Shown here piece by piece: positions 15,912-24,887 of a stretch of 64,000 bases of DNA (its first letter is position 1; each line of letters opens with the position of its first letter). The DNA lies in contig CALWDJ010000010.1 in the NCBI GenBank assembly GCA_944376655.1, positions 1-64,000 on the forward strand. Direction: 5' to 3'. This stretch comes from an uncultured Clostridia bacterium. Its GTDB lineage: Bacteria > Bacillota > Clostridia > Oscillospirales > Acutalibacteraceae. The notes beneath the pieces are model-generated. The model made no database searches. It was not told the DNA's origin and worked only from the letters and a program-made list of their open reading frames with translations. Both the position numbers and the translations under genes were made by a program.

Positions 15912-16474
15912 TGCGCTGTTGTAATAACATATTCGCCAAAATCACGGGTGTCAAAAGCGTATCCGCCGTATGAATCCTTAAGCGACAGCTCAGGCGTCAC
16001 CATATCGGTTTTCGCCGCAAACGCCAATGGCTCGCCGAGAGCTTTGATATAAGCCTCCTTGCGGGTCCATATAATGCAGAAACGGCGTGCGCTGTCACGA
16101 CTATTGACATACCGCGTTTCGTTATCGGTAAAAAACATATATTTTTCACGTCTTTTGAATCTTCCGGTATTCTCGATATCTATGCCCACAGGCGTCTGAG
16201 CCACGGCGCACGCGGCGTAATTTCCCGAATGCGAAATGCTGAAAAAGCAGAAATCAAGCTCCGGCTTTCCGTTCTCGTTATAGGAAAACTCAAAGCTCTC
16301 TCTGCCGTATATCTCTTTTATCATTTTTTTCAGCAGATACCTGCCGGCAAGGGTTCGCTTCCTGTCCTCCGGCAAAAAGTTTTTGACCTTTTCGGCTGTA
16401 TCCATGAAAAATTTTTCCGTTTCGGCGTATTCCGCATCGGTAATTTGCCTTATATCAACCGTTTTTACAAGCAT
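15899..16474 (-). CDS. 4'-phosphopantetheinyl transferase (Sfp type)
   Basis: Transfers phosphopantetheine from CoA to carrier-protein serines. The 191-residue protein has the diagnostic motifs SISHSGNYAACAV, VGIDIENTGRF (Mg-binding Asp and Glu) and WTRKEAYIKALGE. It is shorter than Sfp itself (about 224). It could activate the fatty acid ACP or a secondary-metabolite carrier; no carrier gene is in the window. Its start overlaps the stop region of the lipoprotein gene, so it is the last gene of prmA-prfB-lipoprotein-PPTase. The stop codon lies inside its own terminator stem. Confidence 0.92.
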   Translation of the reverse strand: MLVKTVDIRQITDAEYAETEKFFMDTAEKVKNFLPEDRKRTLAGRYLLKKMIKEIYGRESFEFSYNENGKPELDFCFFSISHSGNYAACAVAQTPVGIDIENTGRFKRREKYMFFTDNETRYVNSRDSARRFCIIWTRKEAYIKALGEPLAFAAKTDMVTPELSLKDSYGGYAFDTRDFGEYVITTAQKEP

Positions 16475-17490
16475 CAGGAAATTCTGGCGTTGTCATAAAG
16501 AAATTCAATAGCTTTTTCCTTTACGGCAATGTATTCAAAATAGTAATCCCCGTAAAAATCGTTGAGCGTGTCGGCGGTCACATTTGAGCTGTTGTAGCTC
16601 TTTACCGCTTCGTCAAGCTCCTTTTTTACCTCTTCGTCGGTGATTTCTATTTTCTCGTTGTCAAGCAGAGCGTACAGCACCATCTGCTCGTCCATAAGCG
16701 GCTTTATCTGATCTTCAACGGCGCTTTCCTTAAACTGCTCCTCGGTCTGGCTCATATAGCCGAGATAAGTAGCAAGATCCATTCCGTACTGACCCTGTAT
16801 ATTCTGCTCAAGCATATTTCTGTATGCGGTATAGATGGTTTCCGTGTCCTTTTCGGGATAATCCTTTACTTTTGAGTTTCCCTTAACTTTATCCACAAGA
16901 TATGATTTTGCAGCTCTTTCCTTTACATCGGCGGTATAGTCATCAAGCGTGTCAAATTCAAGCTCGGAATAATAATCCTCCGGCTTTCTTTCCTCGTCTG
17001 TTTTTACATAGTTTACCTTAACCGTGAAAACAACCGCCTGACCGGCAAGTTCCTCAGACTGATAATCGTCCGGAAATTTAAGATTAAGATCAACAGTGCT
17101 TCCTATTTCCGCACCGATAAGCCCGTCCTCAAAGCCGTCAATAAAAGAACCCGAGCCTATTACAAGGTCGTAGCCGTCAGCCGTGCCGCCGTCAAACGCC
17201 ACGCCGTCCTTCTTGCCTACATAATCAATATTTGCGGTATCTCCGTCCTCTACCTTGCCCCCTGTTTTACGGACATAAAGGTCGTAATTAGTGACATCCG
17301 ACGATACCTGAGTGTCATAATACTCCCCGAACTCATCAGATGAGGTGTCAACCTCTATCCCCTTATAATCTCCGAGGTCTATATACTTTGACAGACCGCT
17401 TTTATAAAGCACCCTGTTCTTTTCGCCGCAGCCCGCGAAAAGCGCCGCGAGCATGAACACGGCGAGCGCCGCGCATATAATCCTTTTCAT
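16474..17490 (-). CDS. Trigger-factor-like FKBP lipoprotein
   Basis: Predicted extracytoplasmic peptidyl-prolyl isomerase/chaperone of 338 residues. The N-terminus is a lipoprotein signal (MKRIICAALAVFMLAALFAG then Cys at residue 21, lipobox LFAGC). An FKBP domain (DTANIDYVGKKDGVAFDGG, about 85-165) and a trigger-factor C-terminal-like helical domain (about 180-330) follow, but the ribosome-binding N-domain with GFRKGKAP is absent. The architecture parallels the cytoplasmic trigger factor at 3107-4498. A role in folding secreted proteins, like PrsA, is inference. It lies 10 bp from prfB. Confidence 0.85.
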   Translation of the reverse strand: MKRIICAALAVFMLAALFAGCGEKNRVLYKSGLSKYIDLGDYKGIEVDTSSDEFGEYYDTQVSSDVTNYDLYVRKTGGKVEDGDTANIDYVGKKDGVAFDGGTADGYDLVIGSGSFIDGFEDGLIGAEIGSTVDLNLKFPDDYQSEELAGQAVVFTVKVNYVKTDEERKPEDYYSELEFDTLDDYTADVKERAAKSYLVDKVKGNSKVKDYPEKDTETIYTAYRNMLEQNIQGQYGMDLATYLGYMSQTEEQFKESAVEDQIKPLMDEQMVLYALLDNEKIEITDEEVKKELDEAVKSYNSSNVTADTLNDFYGDYYFEYIAVKEKAIEFLYDNARIS

Positions 17491-17500
17491 CGCAATTCTC

Positions 17501-18622
17501 CTAATTATTCTGTAATTCGCCCTTTGAGGCCGCCTTCAAATAAGCGTTTATAAATCCGTCGAGGTCGCCGTCCATAACTCCGTTTATATTGCCCGACTCA
17601 AAGCCCGTGCGGTGGTCCTTGGCAAGGGTGTACGGCATAAACACATAGGAGCGTATCTGCGAGCCCCACGCGATTTCCTTCTGAACGCCCTTTATATCTT
17701 CTATTTTTTCGAGATGCTCGCGCTCCTTTATTTCAAGCAGCTTTGACTTGAGCATTTTCATAGCCTGCTCCCTGTTCTGGAACTGGCTTCTCTCGTTCTG
17801 GCAGGCGACCACTATTCCGGTCGGGATATGGGTGAGCCTTACCGCAGATGAGGTCTTGTTTATATGCTGACCGCCGGCTCCCGAAGAACGGAAAACATCC
17901 ATTTTAATATCTTCCTCACGGATTTCTATATCAGCGTCGTCGCTTATTTCCGGCATAACCTCAAGCGACGCGAAGGAAGTATGTCTTCTTCCAGACGCGT
18001 CAAACGGGGAAACACGCACAAGGCGGTGCACACCCGACTCGCTTTTGAGATATCCGTAGGCATTCTCGCCCTCTATCAGCATAACGGCGCTTTTAAGACC
18101 TGCCTCGTCACCGTCAAGAAAATCAAGCAGCTGAACCTTGAAGCCGTGGCGCTCGCTCCAGCGGGTATACATACGCACAAGCATCGACACCCAGTCCATA
18201 GCCTCGGTGCCGCCGGCTCCGGCGTGAAATGTGAGTATGGCGTTATTGTTGTCGTACTCGCCGGTAAGCAGGGTCTGGAGTCTTAAGGAAGCAAGCCCGC
18301 TCTCAAATTCCTCAATCGAGGCGGTTATCTCATCGACAAGGGACAAATCTCCCTCCTCGTCGCCCATCTCTATCAGTACCAGCAAATCATCGTATGTCGA
18401 GCAGAGCTTATCGTAGCTCTCCACCGTGTTTTTGAGCTTTCCGGTTTTCTGAAGTATTTTCTGCGAGTTTTCGGTATCGTCCCAGAAGCCGGGCGCCGCC
18501 GCCTTTAACTCCAGCTCGTCTATTTCCTTTTTCAGCTTTTCGTAGCCTACCGCGTCTTTAAGGTCGCGAAGTTCTGCCTCGTTTCCCTCAAGCCGCAGCT
18601 TAAGCTGCTCAAATTCAAGCAT
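17501..18622 (-). CDS. prfB: Peptide chain release factor 2
   Basis: Releases peptides at UGA and UAA. The 373-residue protein has GGQ in SSGAGGQHINKT and the RF2-type SPF tripeptide in RVSPFDASGRRHTSF. The start MLEFEQLK has AGGAGG upstream. The frame is continuous: the usual programmed +1 frameshift site around codon 25 is absent, so the common autoregulation by UGA readthrough is missing here. The start overlaps the prmA stop by 8 nt. Confidence 0.96.
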   Translation of the reverse strand: MLEFEQLKLRLEGNEAELRDLKDAVGYEKLKKEIDELELKAAAPGFWDDTENSQKILQKTGKLKNTVESYDKLCSTYDDLLVLIEMGDEEGDLSLVDEITASIEEFESGLASLRLQTLLTGEYDNNNAILTFHAGAGGTEAMDWVSMLVRMYTRWSERHGFKVQLLDFLDGDEAGLKSAVMLIEGENAYGYLKSESGVHRLVRVSPFDASGRRHTSFASLEVMPEISDDADIEIREEDIKMDVFRSSGAGGQHINKTSSAVRLTHIPTGIVVACQNERSQFQNREQAMKMLKSKLLEIKEREHLEKIEDIKGVQKEIAWGSQIRSYVFMPYTLAKDHRTGFESGNINGVMDGDLDGFINAYLKAASKGELQNN

Positions 18623-19544
18623 CTGTTTTCCTCCTAAGCGCAAAAGCGCACCAGTTATCCCTGTAACGCTTTTGAGAAATTTCATATCCGTGCTTTTTCG
18701 CCGCCTCAAGCACATCGTTTTCCCTTATATCAATTATGCCCGAAACTATAAGCACTCCGCCGTCGGTCATATATTTTTCCGCGCCGTCAAGCAGCCGTAT
18801 TACCACATCGGCGACTATATTGGCGCAGACCACCGGAAATCTGCCGTTTACTTTTTCAGCAAGGTCTCCGACAATAAATTCAGTCCTGTCCGAAACGCCG
18901 TTTAGCTCGGCGTTTTCACGGGCGGTCTTGACCGACTGCGCGTCTATATCAACGCCTACCGCCGAATCTGCTCCCAGCAACACCGAGGCGATAGCCAGAA
19001 TACCGCTGCCGCAGCCTATATCGAGCATTTTTGATCCGTCCTTAATATAATCCTGCAAAAGCTCAAGACAAAGCGAGGTTGTAGCGTGGGTGCCGGTGCC
19101 GAACGCCGCTCCCGGATCTATATGAAGAAGCACGCGGTTTTCCCTGTTGTCATACTCCTCCCAGCTCGGCACGATAGTAAGCCTTTTTCCTATTTCTGTG
19201 GAGTGAAAATATTTTTTCCAGTTTTCGTTCCAGTCAGAGTCATTAACCCCGTCCGAACCTGCTTTATACTCTATTCCAGCCGCCGTAAGCCGTTCCTTTA
19301 AAAATTCCAGCGCCTCCGCGGCATTGTCGCACTCAGAAATATAGATGTGTATTACGGACACGGTTCTATCCTTGGCGATAAGCTCCTCATCTATAAGATT
19401 TATATGAGCGATTTCCTCCGCCTCTTCCTCAAGGTCGGAATAATCCTCGATATAAATTCCGTAAGGCACTGTCATATTGGCTATCGCCGCCGCGGTGTCT
19501 GTGTATTCCTGCGGAACAGTGACCTTGATTTCTGTCCATTCCAT
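18615..19544 (-). CDS. prmA: Ribosomal protein L11 methyltransferase
   Basis: SAM-dependent methyltransferase for ribosomal protein L11, 309 residues. Motifs are DPGAAFGTGTHATT, LDIGCGSGILAIAS (SAM loop), VGVDIDAQSV and CANIVADVVIRLL. The N-terminal substrate domain starts MEWTEIKVTVP. Overlap with prfB suggests coupled translation of two translation-related genes. A short gap of 72 bp separates it from alaX. Confidence 0.95.
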   Translation of the reverse strand: MEWTEIKVTVPQEYTDTAAAIANMTVPYGIYIEDYSDLEEEAEEIAHINLIDEELIAKDRTVSVIHIYISECDNAAEALEFLKERLTAAGIEYKAGSDGVNDSDWNENWKKYFHSTEIGKRLTIVPSWEEYDNRENRVLLHIDPGAAFGTGTHATTSLCLELLQDYIKDGSKMLDIGCGSGILAIASVLLGADSAVGVDIDAQSVKTARENAELNGVSDRTEFIVGDLAEKVNGRFPVVCANIVADVVIRLLDGAEKYMTDGGVLIVSGIIDIRENDVLEAAKKHGYEISQKRYRDNWCAFALRRKTDA

Positions 19545-19616
19545 ATTTTTGCCCCTTTATAATATAAAAGCAGTTTGAAGATATATTATAGCATTTTTCC
19601 GCGCTGATTTAAAGCA

Positions 19617-20753
19617 TTATTTGAAGTAATTTTCAATTTCCGATTCTGTCGCTGCAACAGTACCCTGTACCATACCGTTTCTGCCGCCGCCTTTTACCGC
19701 GAATTTTTTCTTAAATCCGGCGAAAAAGCCGTCAAGTTGCTCTCCGCCGCATATAGCAAAGGAATATCCGTTTTCGCAGCCTGAAAACACTCCCCTTATG
19801 CCGCCGCATTTTTTATACAGCGCGTCGGCAAAAAGCTGAAGCTCCTTTATATCAAGTCCGTCCTCAAACACAGCGGTTATTTCCCTTTCCGGCGAAAAAC
19901 TTTCACTCTTAGCATTTATAAGCCGTTTTTTAAGAGTTGAAAGCTCCTGCTTCAGAAACCTGTTCTCATCGGCCAGCCTGTCCGCCGCGGCGGCGGTATC
20001 CTGCTGCTTTACCGACAGAAGATTTGATATTTTAAGCACATTATCATATTTTACGCCGTAATCGGCAAGGGCGTCCGAGCCGCACTTTATAAAAACCCTC
20101 ACCCCGCCCTTGTTGCGGAAAAAATCGAGAATTTTAATTATTCCTATCTCACCCGTCCTTTTGACATGGGGAGCGCAGCAGGCGCAGAGGTCATACCCCT
20201 CTATTTCCACAAGCCTTACGTTTTCCGTAAGCTCGAGCTTGCTGCGGTAATCAAGTTTTTCAAGCTCATCCTCAGGCGGGTAATAGGCTTTTATCCTTAC
20301 ATTCTCATAAACAGCCCTGTTCGCGAGCCTTTCCGCTTCGTCAAGCTGTTTTCTTGTAAGCTCCCTGTCAAAATCGACCGTCATCTCGGCGCCGAGATGG
20401 AAGCCGACATTATTGCAGCCGTACAGTCTATGTACTATACCCGAAACGATATGCTCGCCCGAGTGGTTCTGCATATTGCGAAAGCGCCTTTCCCAGTCGA
20501 GTTTACATTCCGCTGTCTCACCCACGGTCAGCGGAGCGTTTGTATAATGATAAATTTCCCCGTCCTTTATCTGAACGTCAAGCACAGAAACGCCGTCAAT
20601 CACGCCCCTGTCCGACTCCTGACCTCCGCCCTCCGGGAAAAAAGCGGTGCGGTCAAGTATGACGGCATATCCACCGTCACACTCCTTACATTCAGTTACC
20701 CTTGCCGTAAACTCACATAAATGAGAGTCGGCATCATACAGCTTTTCCGTCAT
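19617..20753 (-). CDS. Alanyl-tRNA editing protein, AlaX-L type
   Basis: Free-standing editing domain that hydrolyses mischarged Ser- or Gly-tRNA(Ala). The 378-residue protein resembles the AlaRS second-half module: FPEGGGQESDRG at the N-terminus, zinc ligands in QNHSGEHIVSG and CACCAPHVKRTG, a coiled region, and a C-terminal DHHA1-like domain with GGGRNGMVQG. The length indicates AlaX-L rather than the short form. It follows murC with a 3-nt gap, so the two are cotranscribed; a functional link to MurC is not obvious. Confidence 0.9.
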   Translation of the reverse strand: MTEKLYDADSHLCEFTARVTECKECDGGYAVILDRTAFFPEGGGQESDRGVIDGVSVLDVQIKDGEIYHYTNAPLTVGETAECKLDWERRFRNMQNHSGEHIVSGIVHRLYGCNNVGFHLGAEMTVDFDRELTRKQLDEAERLANRAVYENVRIKAYYPPEDELEKLDYRSKLELTENVRLVEIEGYDLCACCAPHVKRTGEIGIIKILDFFRNKGGVRVFIKCGSDALADYGVKYDNVLKISNLLSVKQQDTAAAADRLADENRFLKQELSTLKKRLINAKSESFSPEREITAVFEDGLDIKELQLFADALYKKCGGIRGVFSGCENGYSFAICGGEQLDGFFAGFKKKFAVKGGGRNGMVQGTVAATESEIENYFK

Positions 20754-20756
20754 CGT

Positions 20757-22130
20757 TCAACCGAGCCTTTTCTGTATTATATGCGCCGCCTTGTAAATAT
20801 CGCCGCCGCCCATTGTAATCACCAGATCGCCCTTTCCGGCGGTTTTTATCACCGTGTCGGCGATATTCTCAAAACCGTCGGCTATAACTGCGTCCTTAAG
20901 CCCTTTTGCCAAATCCTCTGAACTTATACCGTAGGTATTGACCTCTCTTGAACCCATAATAGGGGTAAGAATTACCTTATCGGCAAGGGACAGCGCGGAA
21001 ATAAATTCGTCTTTTAAAAGCGCGGTGCGGGAGAAGGTGAACGGCTGGAATACCGCTATAACACGGTTATAGTCAAGCTCTTTTGCCGCCGACAGAGTCG
21101 CCCTTATCTCGGTCGGGTGATGTGCATAATCGTCCGCCAGCATAAAGCCGCCGTACTCGCCCAAAAACTCAAACCGCCTGCCCGCTCCGGTGAATTTTTG
21201 AACTGCGTCCTTAATTCCTTCTGCCGGAACGCCCATATCATAGCAGACTGCAAAGGCTGCCAGACCGTTTAAAACATTATGCCTGCCGGGAATATGCATT
21301 TCTATACTTATTATTTTTTCACCGTTCTTTATAACGTCAAACAAAAAGCCGAACTTTCCTCTTTTTATATTTTCGGCGCGATAAATATTTTTCTCTCCGA
21401 AGCCGAAAGTCACGATATCTGCATTGATGTCCTCCGCCGCTTTCTTTGCCCGTTCATCGTCGCCGTTGATATACGCCCTGCCTGCCATGGCGAGGAATTT
21501 ACGGAAGGACAGCGTAAGGTTTTCCATCGTCTTGAAATAATCAAGATGGTCATTGTCGATATTAAGAAGTACGGCGATATCGGGCGAGAGCTGCAAAAAC
21601 GTATCCACAAACTCGCAGGATTCGCAGACCATCGTTTCAGAGCCGCCCGCTATGCCGTTTGAGTTTATAAGCGGCAGTTTTCCGCCTATAACGGCGGTAG
21701 GGTCCATCTTGTTTAAAATGAGAATTTGTGTTATCATAGAGGTAACGGTGGTTTTTCCGTGCGTGCCGCATACCCCTATAACATTGTCAAAATGACGTGT
21801 GAGCGCGCCCAGCATATGCGAGCGCTCCATTGTTGGTATGCCCTGCTCCCTCGCGGCTTTAAGCTCGGGATTGTCATCTGATATCGCGGCGGAGTAGACA
21901 ACGAGCTGCGCGCCCTTTATATTGTCCGCGCTGTGTCCCATAAACACCTTTATGCCGAGATTTCTTATTCTCGCGAGCGGGTCGCTCTCGTTATTGTCAG
22001 ACCCCGTAAGCTCATAGCCCTTGCTGTGCAGTATTTCCGCGAGCGGACACATACCGCTTCCGCCTATTCCTATCATATGGATACGGCGGACTCCCTCTAT
22101 AATTTTATCCTCATCACGCAGCTGTTTCAT
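20757..22130 (-). CDS. murC: UDP-N-acetylmuramate-L-alanine ligase
   Basis: Adds the first amino acid of the peptidoglycan stem peptide. The 457-residue protein has IHMIGIGGSGMCPLAEIL (N-terminal nucleotide domain), GVCGTHGKTTVTSM (ATP P-loop), and DDYAHHPTEIRATL with ADDYAHHP conserved in Mur ligases. It is the first gene before alaX on the minus strand, divergent from cca across 91 bp. Confidence 0.96.
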   Translation of the reverse strand: MKQLRDEDKIIEGVRRIHMIGIGGSGMCPLAEILHSKGYELTGSDNNESDPLARIRNLGIKVFMGHSADNIKGAQLVVYSAAISDDNPELKAAREQGIPTMERSHMLGALTRHFDNVIGVCGTHGKTTVTSMITQILILNKMDPTAVIGGKLPLINSNGIAGGSETMVCESCEFVDTFLQLSPDIAVLLNIDNDHLDYFKTMENLTLSFRKFLAMAGRAYINGDDERAKKAAEDINADIVTFGFGEKNIYRAENIKRGKFGFLFDVIKNGEKIISIEMHIPGRHNVLNGLAAFAVCYDMGVPAEGIKDAVQKFTGAGRRFEFLGEYGGFMLADDYAHHPTEIRATLSAAKELDYNRVIAVFQPFTFSRTALLKDEFISALSLADKVILTPIMGSREVNTYGISSEDLAKGLKDAVIADGFENIADTVIKTAGKGDLVITMGGGDIYKAAHIIQKRLG

Positions 22131-22221
22131 GAAGATTCTCCCAACATAATAAAATCTTACCTATTATTATATTGCCAAACCGCGAAAAAATAAACCTTTT
22201 TTTGAGTCAAGGAGCAAAATT

Positions 22222-23391
22222 ATGCTGTATATACCACCTGAAGCAGAACATATACTGTCTGTTTTAAGAAAAAACGGATACGAAGCCTGCCTTGTGGGCG
22301 GCTGTGTGCGGGATATGCTTATGGACATTACGCCGCACGATTATGACATAACCACATCCGCCCCGCCTGAAATCACGCTTTCGCTTTTTGAAAAAACCGT
22401 TCCGACCGGCATAAAGCACGGCACCGTAACGGTTATAGAAGACGGCACGCCGTTTGAGGTCACCACCTACCGTTCAGACGGGAAATACAGCGACTGCCGC
22501 AGACCCGAAAGCGTGACCTTTGTAAAAAGCCTCAGAGAAGACCTCGCGAGGCGGGATTTCACTTCAAACGCGATAGCCTACGGCGGAGGCAGCGATATAA
22601 AGGACTATTTCGGCGGCACTGAAGATATAAAGAAAGGCATTCTCCGCGCGGTAGGCGACCCGTCGCTTCGCTTCAAGGAGGACGCGCTAAGAATTTTAAG
22701 GCTTTTCCGCTTTGCCTCCGTTCTCGGCTTTACGCCCGAGGAAAAAACGCTTAAAGCAGCGATAGAGGACTCCCCTCTGCTCAGAAAAATCAGCGCCGAG
22801 CGGATACTCGCCGAGCTTGAAAAAGCGCTCGAGGGCAAAAATCCGTCGGCACTTAAGCCGCTGACCGATATAGGCGGACTTGACTTTTTAGGCCTTGAAA
22901 AAAGCCCCGATTATAAAAAAATCGCGGCGCTTAAAGGAACCGGACTTTCGCTTTTCGGTTTTTTGTATCTTTCGGGAGCCGACGTGACTGCGGCGCTTGA
23001 TTATCTTAAAGTGCCGAACAGGACAAAAAGGCTGGCTGCAAGGCTGCTCACCCTTATTTCACTGCCATTTCCCGCTGAAAAGGCGGACATAAAGGAAATG
23101 CTTTTTCTTACCGACCCCGACGCTTTTCAAAAATACCTTGTTTTCGAGCGGCTCTGTCTTGACGCCGGAACCGGAAAAGCCGAGGAGCTTTTCGGCGAAA
23201 TCATAAAAAACGGAGAGCCGTACAGGATATGCGACCTTAAAATCAAGGGCGGCGACCTTAAAAAGCTCGGAACCGAGGGTGAAAAAACCGGAGAAGTGCT
23301 CGAATACCTCCGCCGGATGACGATAAAAGACCCGTCACTCAATAAAAAAAGCCTGCTTTATGAAAAAGCGGCTGAATTTATCCGTAACTAA
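22222..23391 (+). CDS. cca: CCA tRNA nucleotidyltransferase
   Basis: Adds or repairs the CCA end of tRNAs. The 389-residue protein has CLVGGCVRDMLMD, PHDYDITTSA (catalytic DxD), RREDLARRDFTSNAIAY-type ERxxRDF motif and a helical C-terminal half of Firmicutes class II type. No HD domain is visible. AAGGAG precedes the ATG at 7 nt. It stands alone before dpaAB, with a terminator behind it. Confidence 0.94.
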   Translation: MLYIPPEAEHILSVLRKNGYEACLVGGCVRDMLMDITPHDYDITTSAPPEITLSLFEKTVPTGIKHGTVTVIEDGTPFEVTTYRSDGKYSDCRRPESVTFVKSLREDLARRDFTSNAIAYGGGSDIKDYFGGTEDIKKGILRAVGDPSLRFKEDALRILRLFRFASVLGFTPEEKTLKAAIEDSPLLRKISAERILAELEKALEGKNPSALKPLTDIGGLDFLGLEKSPDYKKIAALKGTGLSLFGFLYLSGADVTAALDYLKVPNRTKRLAARLLTLISLPFPAEKADIKEMLFLTDPDAFQKYLVFERLCLDAGTGKAEELFGEIIKNGEPYRICDLKIKGGDLKKLGTEGEKTGEVLEYLRRMTIKDPSLNKKSLLYEKAAEFIRN

Positions 23392-23401
23392 ACAGCCATA
23401 T

Positions 23402-23440
23402 GCGCCATAGACTGTAATGTACAGCGTGGCGCTTTATTTT
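23402..23440 (+). terminator. cca terminator
   Basis: GCGCCA/TGGCGC with inner CTGTA/TACAG arms, followed by TTTATTTTTT. Confidence 0.8.
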
Positions 23441-23469
23441 TTACATTTTACTTACGGTAGTGATGAATT

Positions 23470-24264
23470 TTGAAAAGAATAATCGTAATAGGCGGCGACA
23501 GCCGTATGAGAACCACCTGCGAACAGCTCAAAGAGGAATTTTCGGTTGAAACACTCGGTCTTTACGGTGGTGACGGCGGAGCTATCGGACAAAGCGACAT
23601 AATACTGCTGCCAGTTCCCACCACAAAAGACGGGGAAACCGTTTTTTCGCCTTTTTGCGGACGCAGGATAACTCTTGAGGAAGTATCAGAAAAAGCCGGA
23701 GAGCGGCTGATTCTTACCTGCAATTATATGTTTGATGGCAAAAACTGCGTAGATTACGGACAGCTTGACAGCTACTCTCTCCTTAATGCCGTGCCGACCG
23801 CGGAAGGAGCGGTAAAGCTCGCCATAGAAAATACCGATTTCACGCTCTTTGAAAGCAGGGTGCTCGTGACCGGATACGGCAGGTGCGGCAGGGTGCTTGC
23901 CGGGACCCTCAAAGCGCTCGGCGCAGATGTTACCGTGAGCGCGCGGAAGGAAGCCGATTTCGCCGCGGCGCGGATTCAGGGCTTTAATACCGTAAACAGC
24001 CTGCAGCTCAACGAAATGCCGCTTGATTACGACATAATATTCAACACCGTTGACGCGCCGATTATAGGCGAAAAGGCGCTTCACAGCTGTACCGCAAAGC
24101 TGATGCTCGACCTTTCGAGCAAGGGCGGTTTTGATACCGAAGCGGCGATAAGGCACGGCATTAAAGCCCTGAAGGCGCCGGGGCTGCCCGGCAAAACCGC
24201 GCCCGTGACCGCCGGAAAAATTCTGGCAAAAACAGTAACGGACATTATAAAATTACACATATAA
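23470..24264 (+). CDS. dpaA: Dipicolinate synthase subunit A
   Basis: With DpaB it makes dipicolinic acid from dihydrodipicolinate in the mother cell during sporulation. The 264-residue protein has an N-terminal IIVIGGDSRM, a central VLVTGYGRCGRVLAGTLKALGADV (NAD(P)-binding Rossmann loop) and a C-terminal LDLSSKGGFD with PGLPGKTAP. The start is TTG at 23470; the Shine-Dalgarno match is weak. It is followed after 14 bp by dpaB. The gene is a marker of endospore formation, and sporulation sigma control (sigma K in Bacillus) is expected but no site could be confirmed. Confidence 0.94.
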   Translation: MKRIIVIGGDSRMRTTCEQLKEEFSVETLGLYGGDGGAIGQSDIILLPVPTTKDGETVFSPFCGRRITLEEVSEKAGERLILTCNYMFDGKNCVDYGQLDSYSLLNAVPTAEGAVKLAIENTDFTLFESRVLVTGYGRCGRVLAGTLKALGADVTVSARKEADFAAARIQGFNTVNSLQLNEMPLDYDIIFNTVDAPIIGEKALHSCTAKLMLDLSSKGGFDTEAAIRHGIKALKAPGLPGKTAPVTAGKILAKTVTDIIKLHI

Positions 24265-24278
24265 AAGAGGAGAACGCC

Positions 24279-24851
24279 ATGAAAGACATTACAATGGGAT
24301 ATGCGTTCTGCGGTTCCTTCTGCACCGTAAAAAAATCTCTCGCCGCGCTTGAGGAGCTGGCGAAAACCGGCATTAAAATAAAGCCTATCATGTCGCAGAT
24401 AGTTTATACTACCGACACCCGCTTCGGCAAAGCGGAGGACCTTATTAAGCGTGTAGAGGAAATATGCGGCGAAAAGATAATACACGACATTCCCGCCGCG
24501 GAGCCTATCGGACCCAAAAACCTGCTTGACATAATAGTTGTGGCTCCCTGCACCGGCAACACGATAGCCAAAACCGCCCTCGGGATAACCGACACTCCGG
24601 TGACTATGGCGGTTAAGGCGCACCTGCGCAACAACAAGCCGGTGGTGCTGGCTATTGCCACAAACGACGCATTGGGCGCCTCGGCGAAGAATATAGGACT
24701 GCTGCACAACACGCCCAACATTTACTTTGTGCCATACCGTCAGGACGACCCGTTCGGAAAGAACAATTCCCTTGTCTGCGATTTCACGCTTATACCGGCA
24801 ACGGTTGAAAAAGCGCTTTTAAAGGAGCAGATACAGCCTGTTATACTCTGA
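24279..24851 (+). CDS. dpaB: Dipicolinate synthase subunit B
   Basis: Flavoprotein subunit of dipicolinate synthase, 190 residues. The flavin-binding family segments GYAFCGSFCTVKK, VVAPCTGNTIAKTALGITDTP and VLAIATNDALGA match SpoVFB. AGAGGAG precedes the ATG. It forms a two-gene operon with dpaA and converges on the Rieske flavoprotein gene. Confidence 0.95.
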   Translation: MKDITMGYAFCGSFCTVKKSLAALEELAKTGIKIKPIMSQIVYTTDTRFGKAEDLIKRVEEICGEKIIHDIPAAEPIGPKNLLDIIVVAPCTGNTIAKTALGITDTPVTMAVKAHLRNNKPVVLAIATNDALGASAKNIGLLHNTPNIYFVPYRQDDPFGKNNSLVCDFTLIPATVEKALLKEQIQPVIL

Positions 24852-24887
24852 AACGCCTGAAACGCGGAAAGGCGGCGGGAGCTGAGC

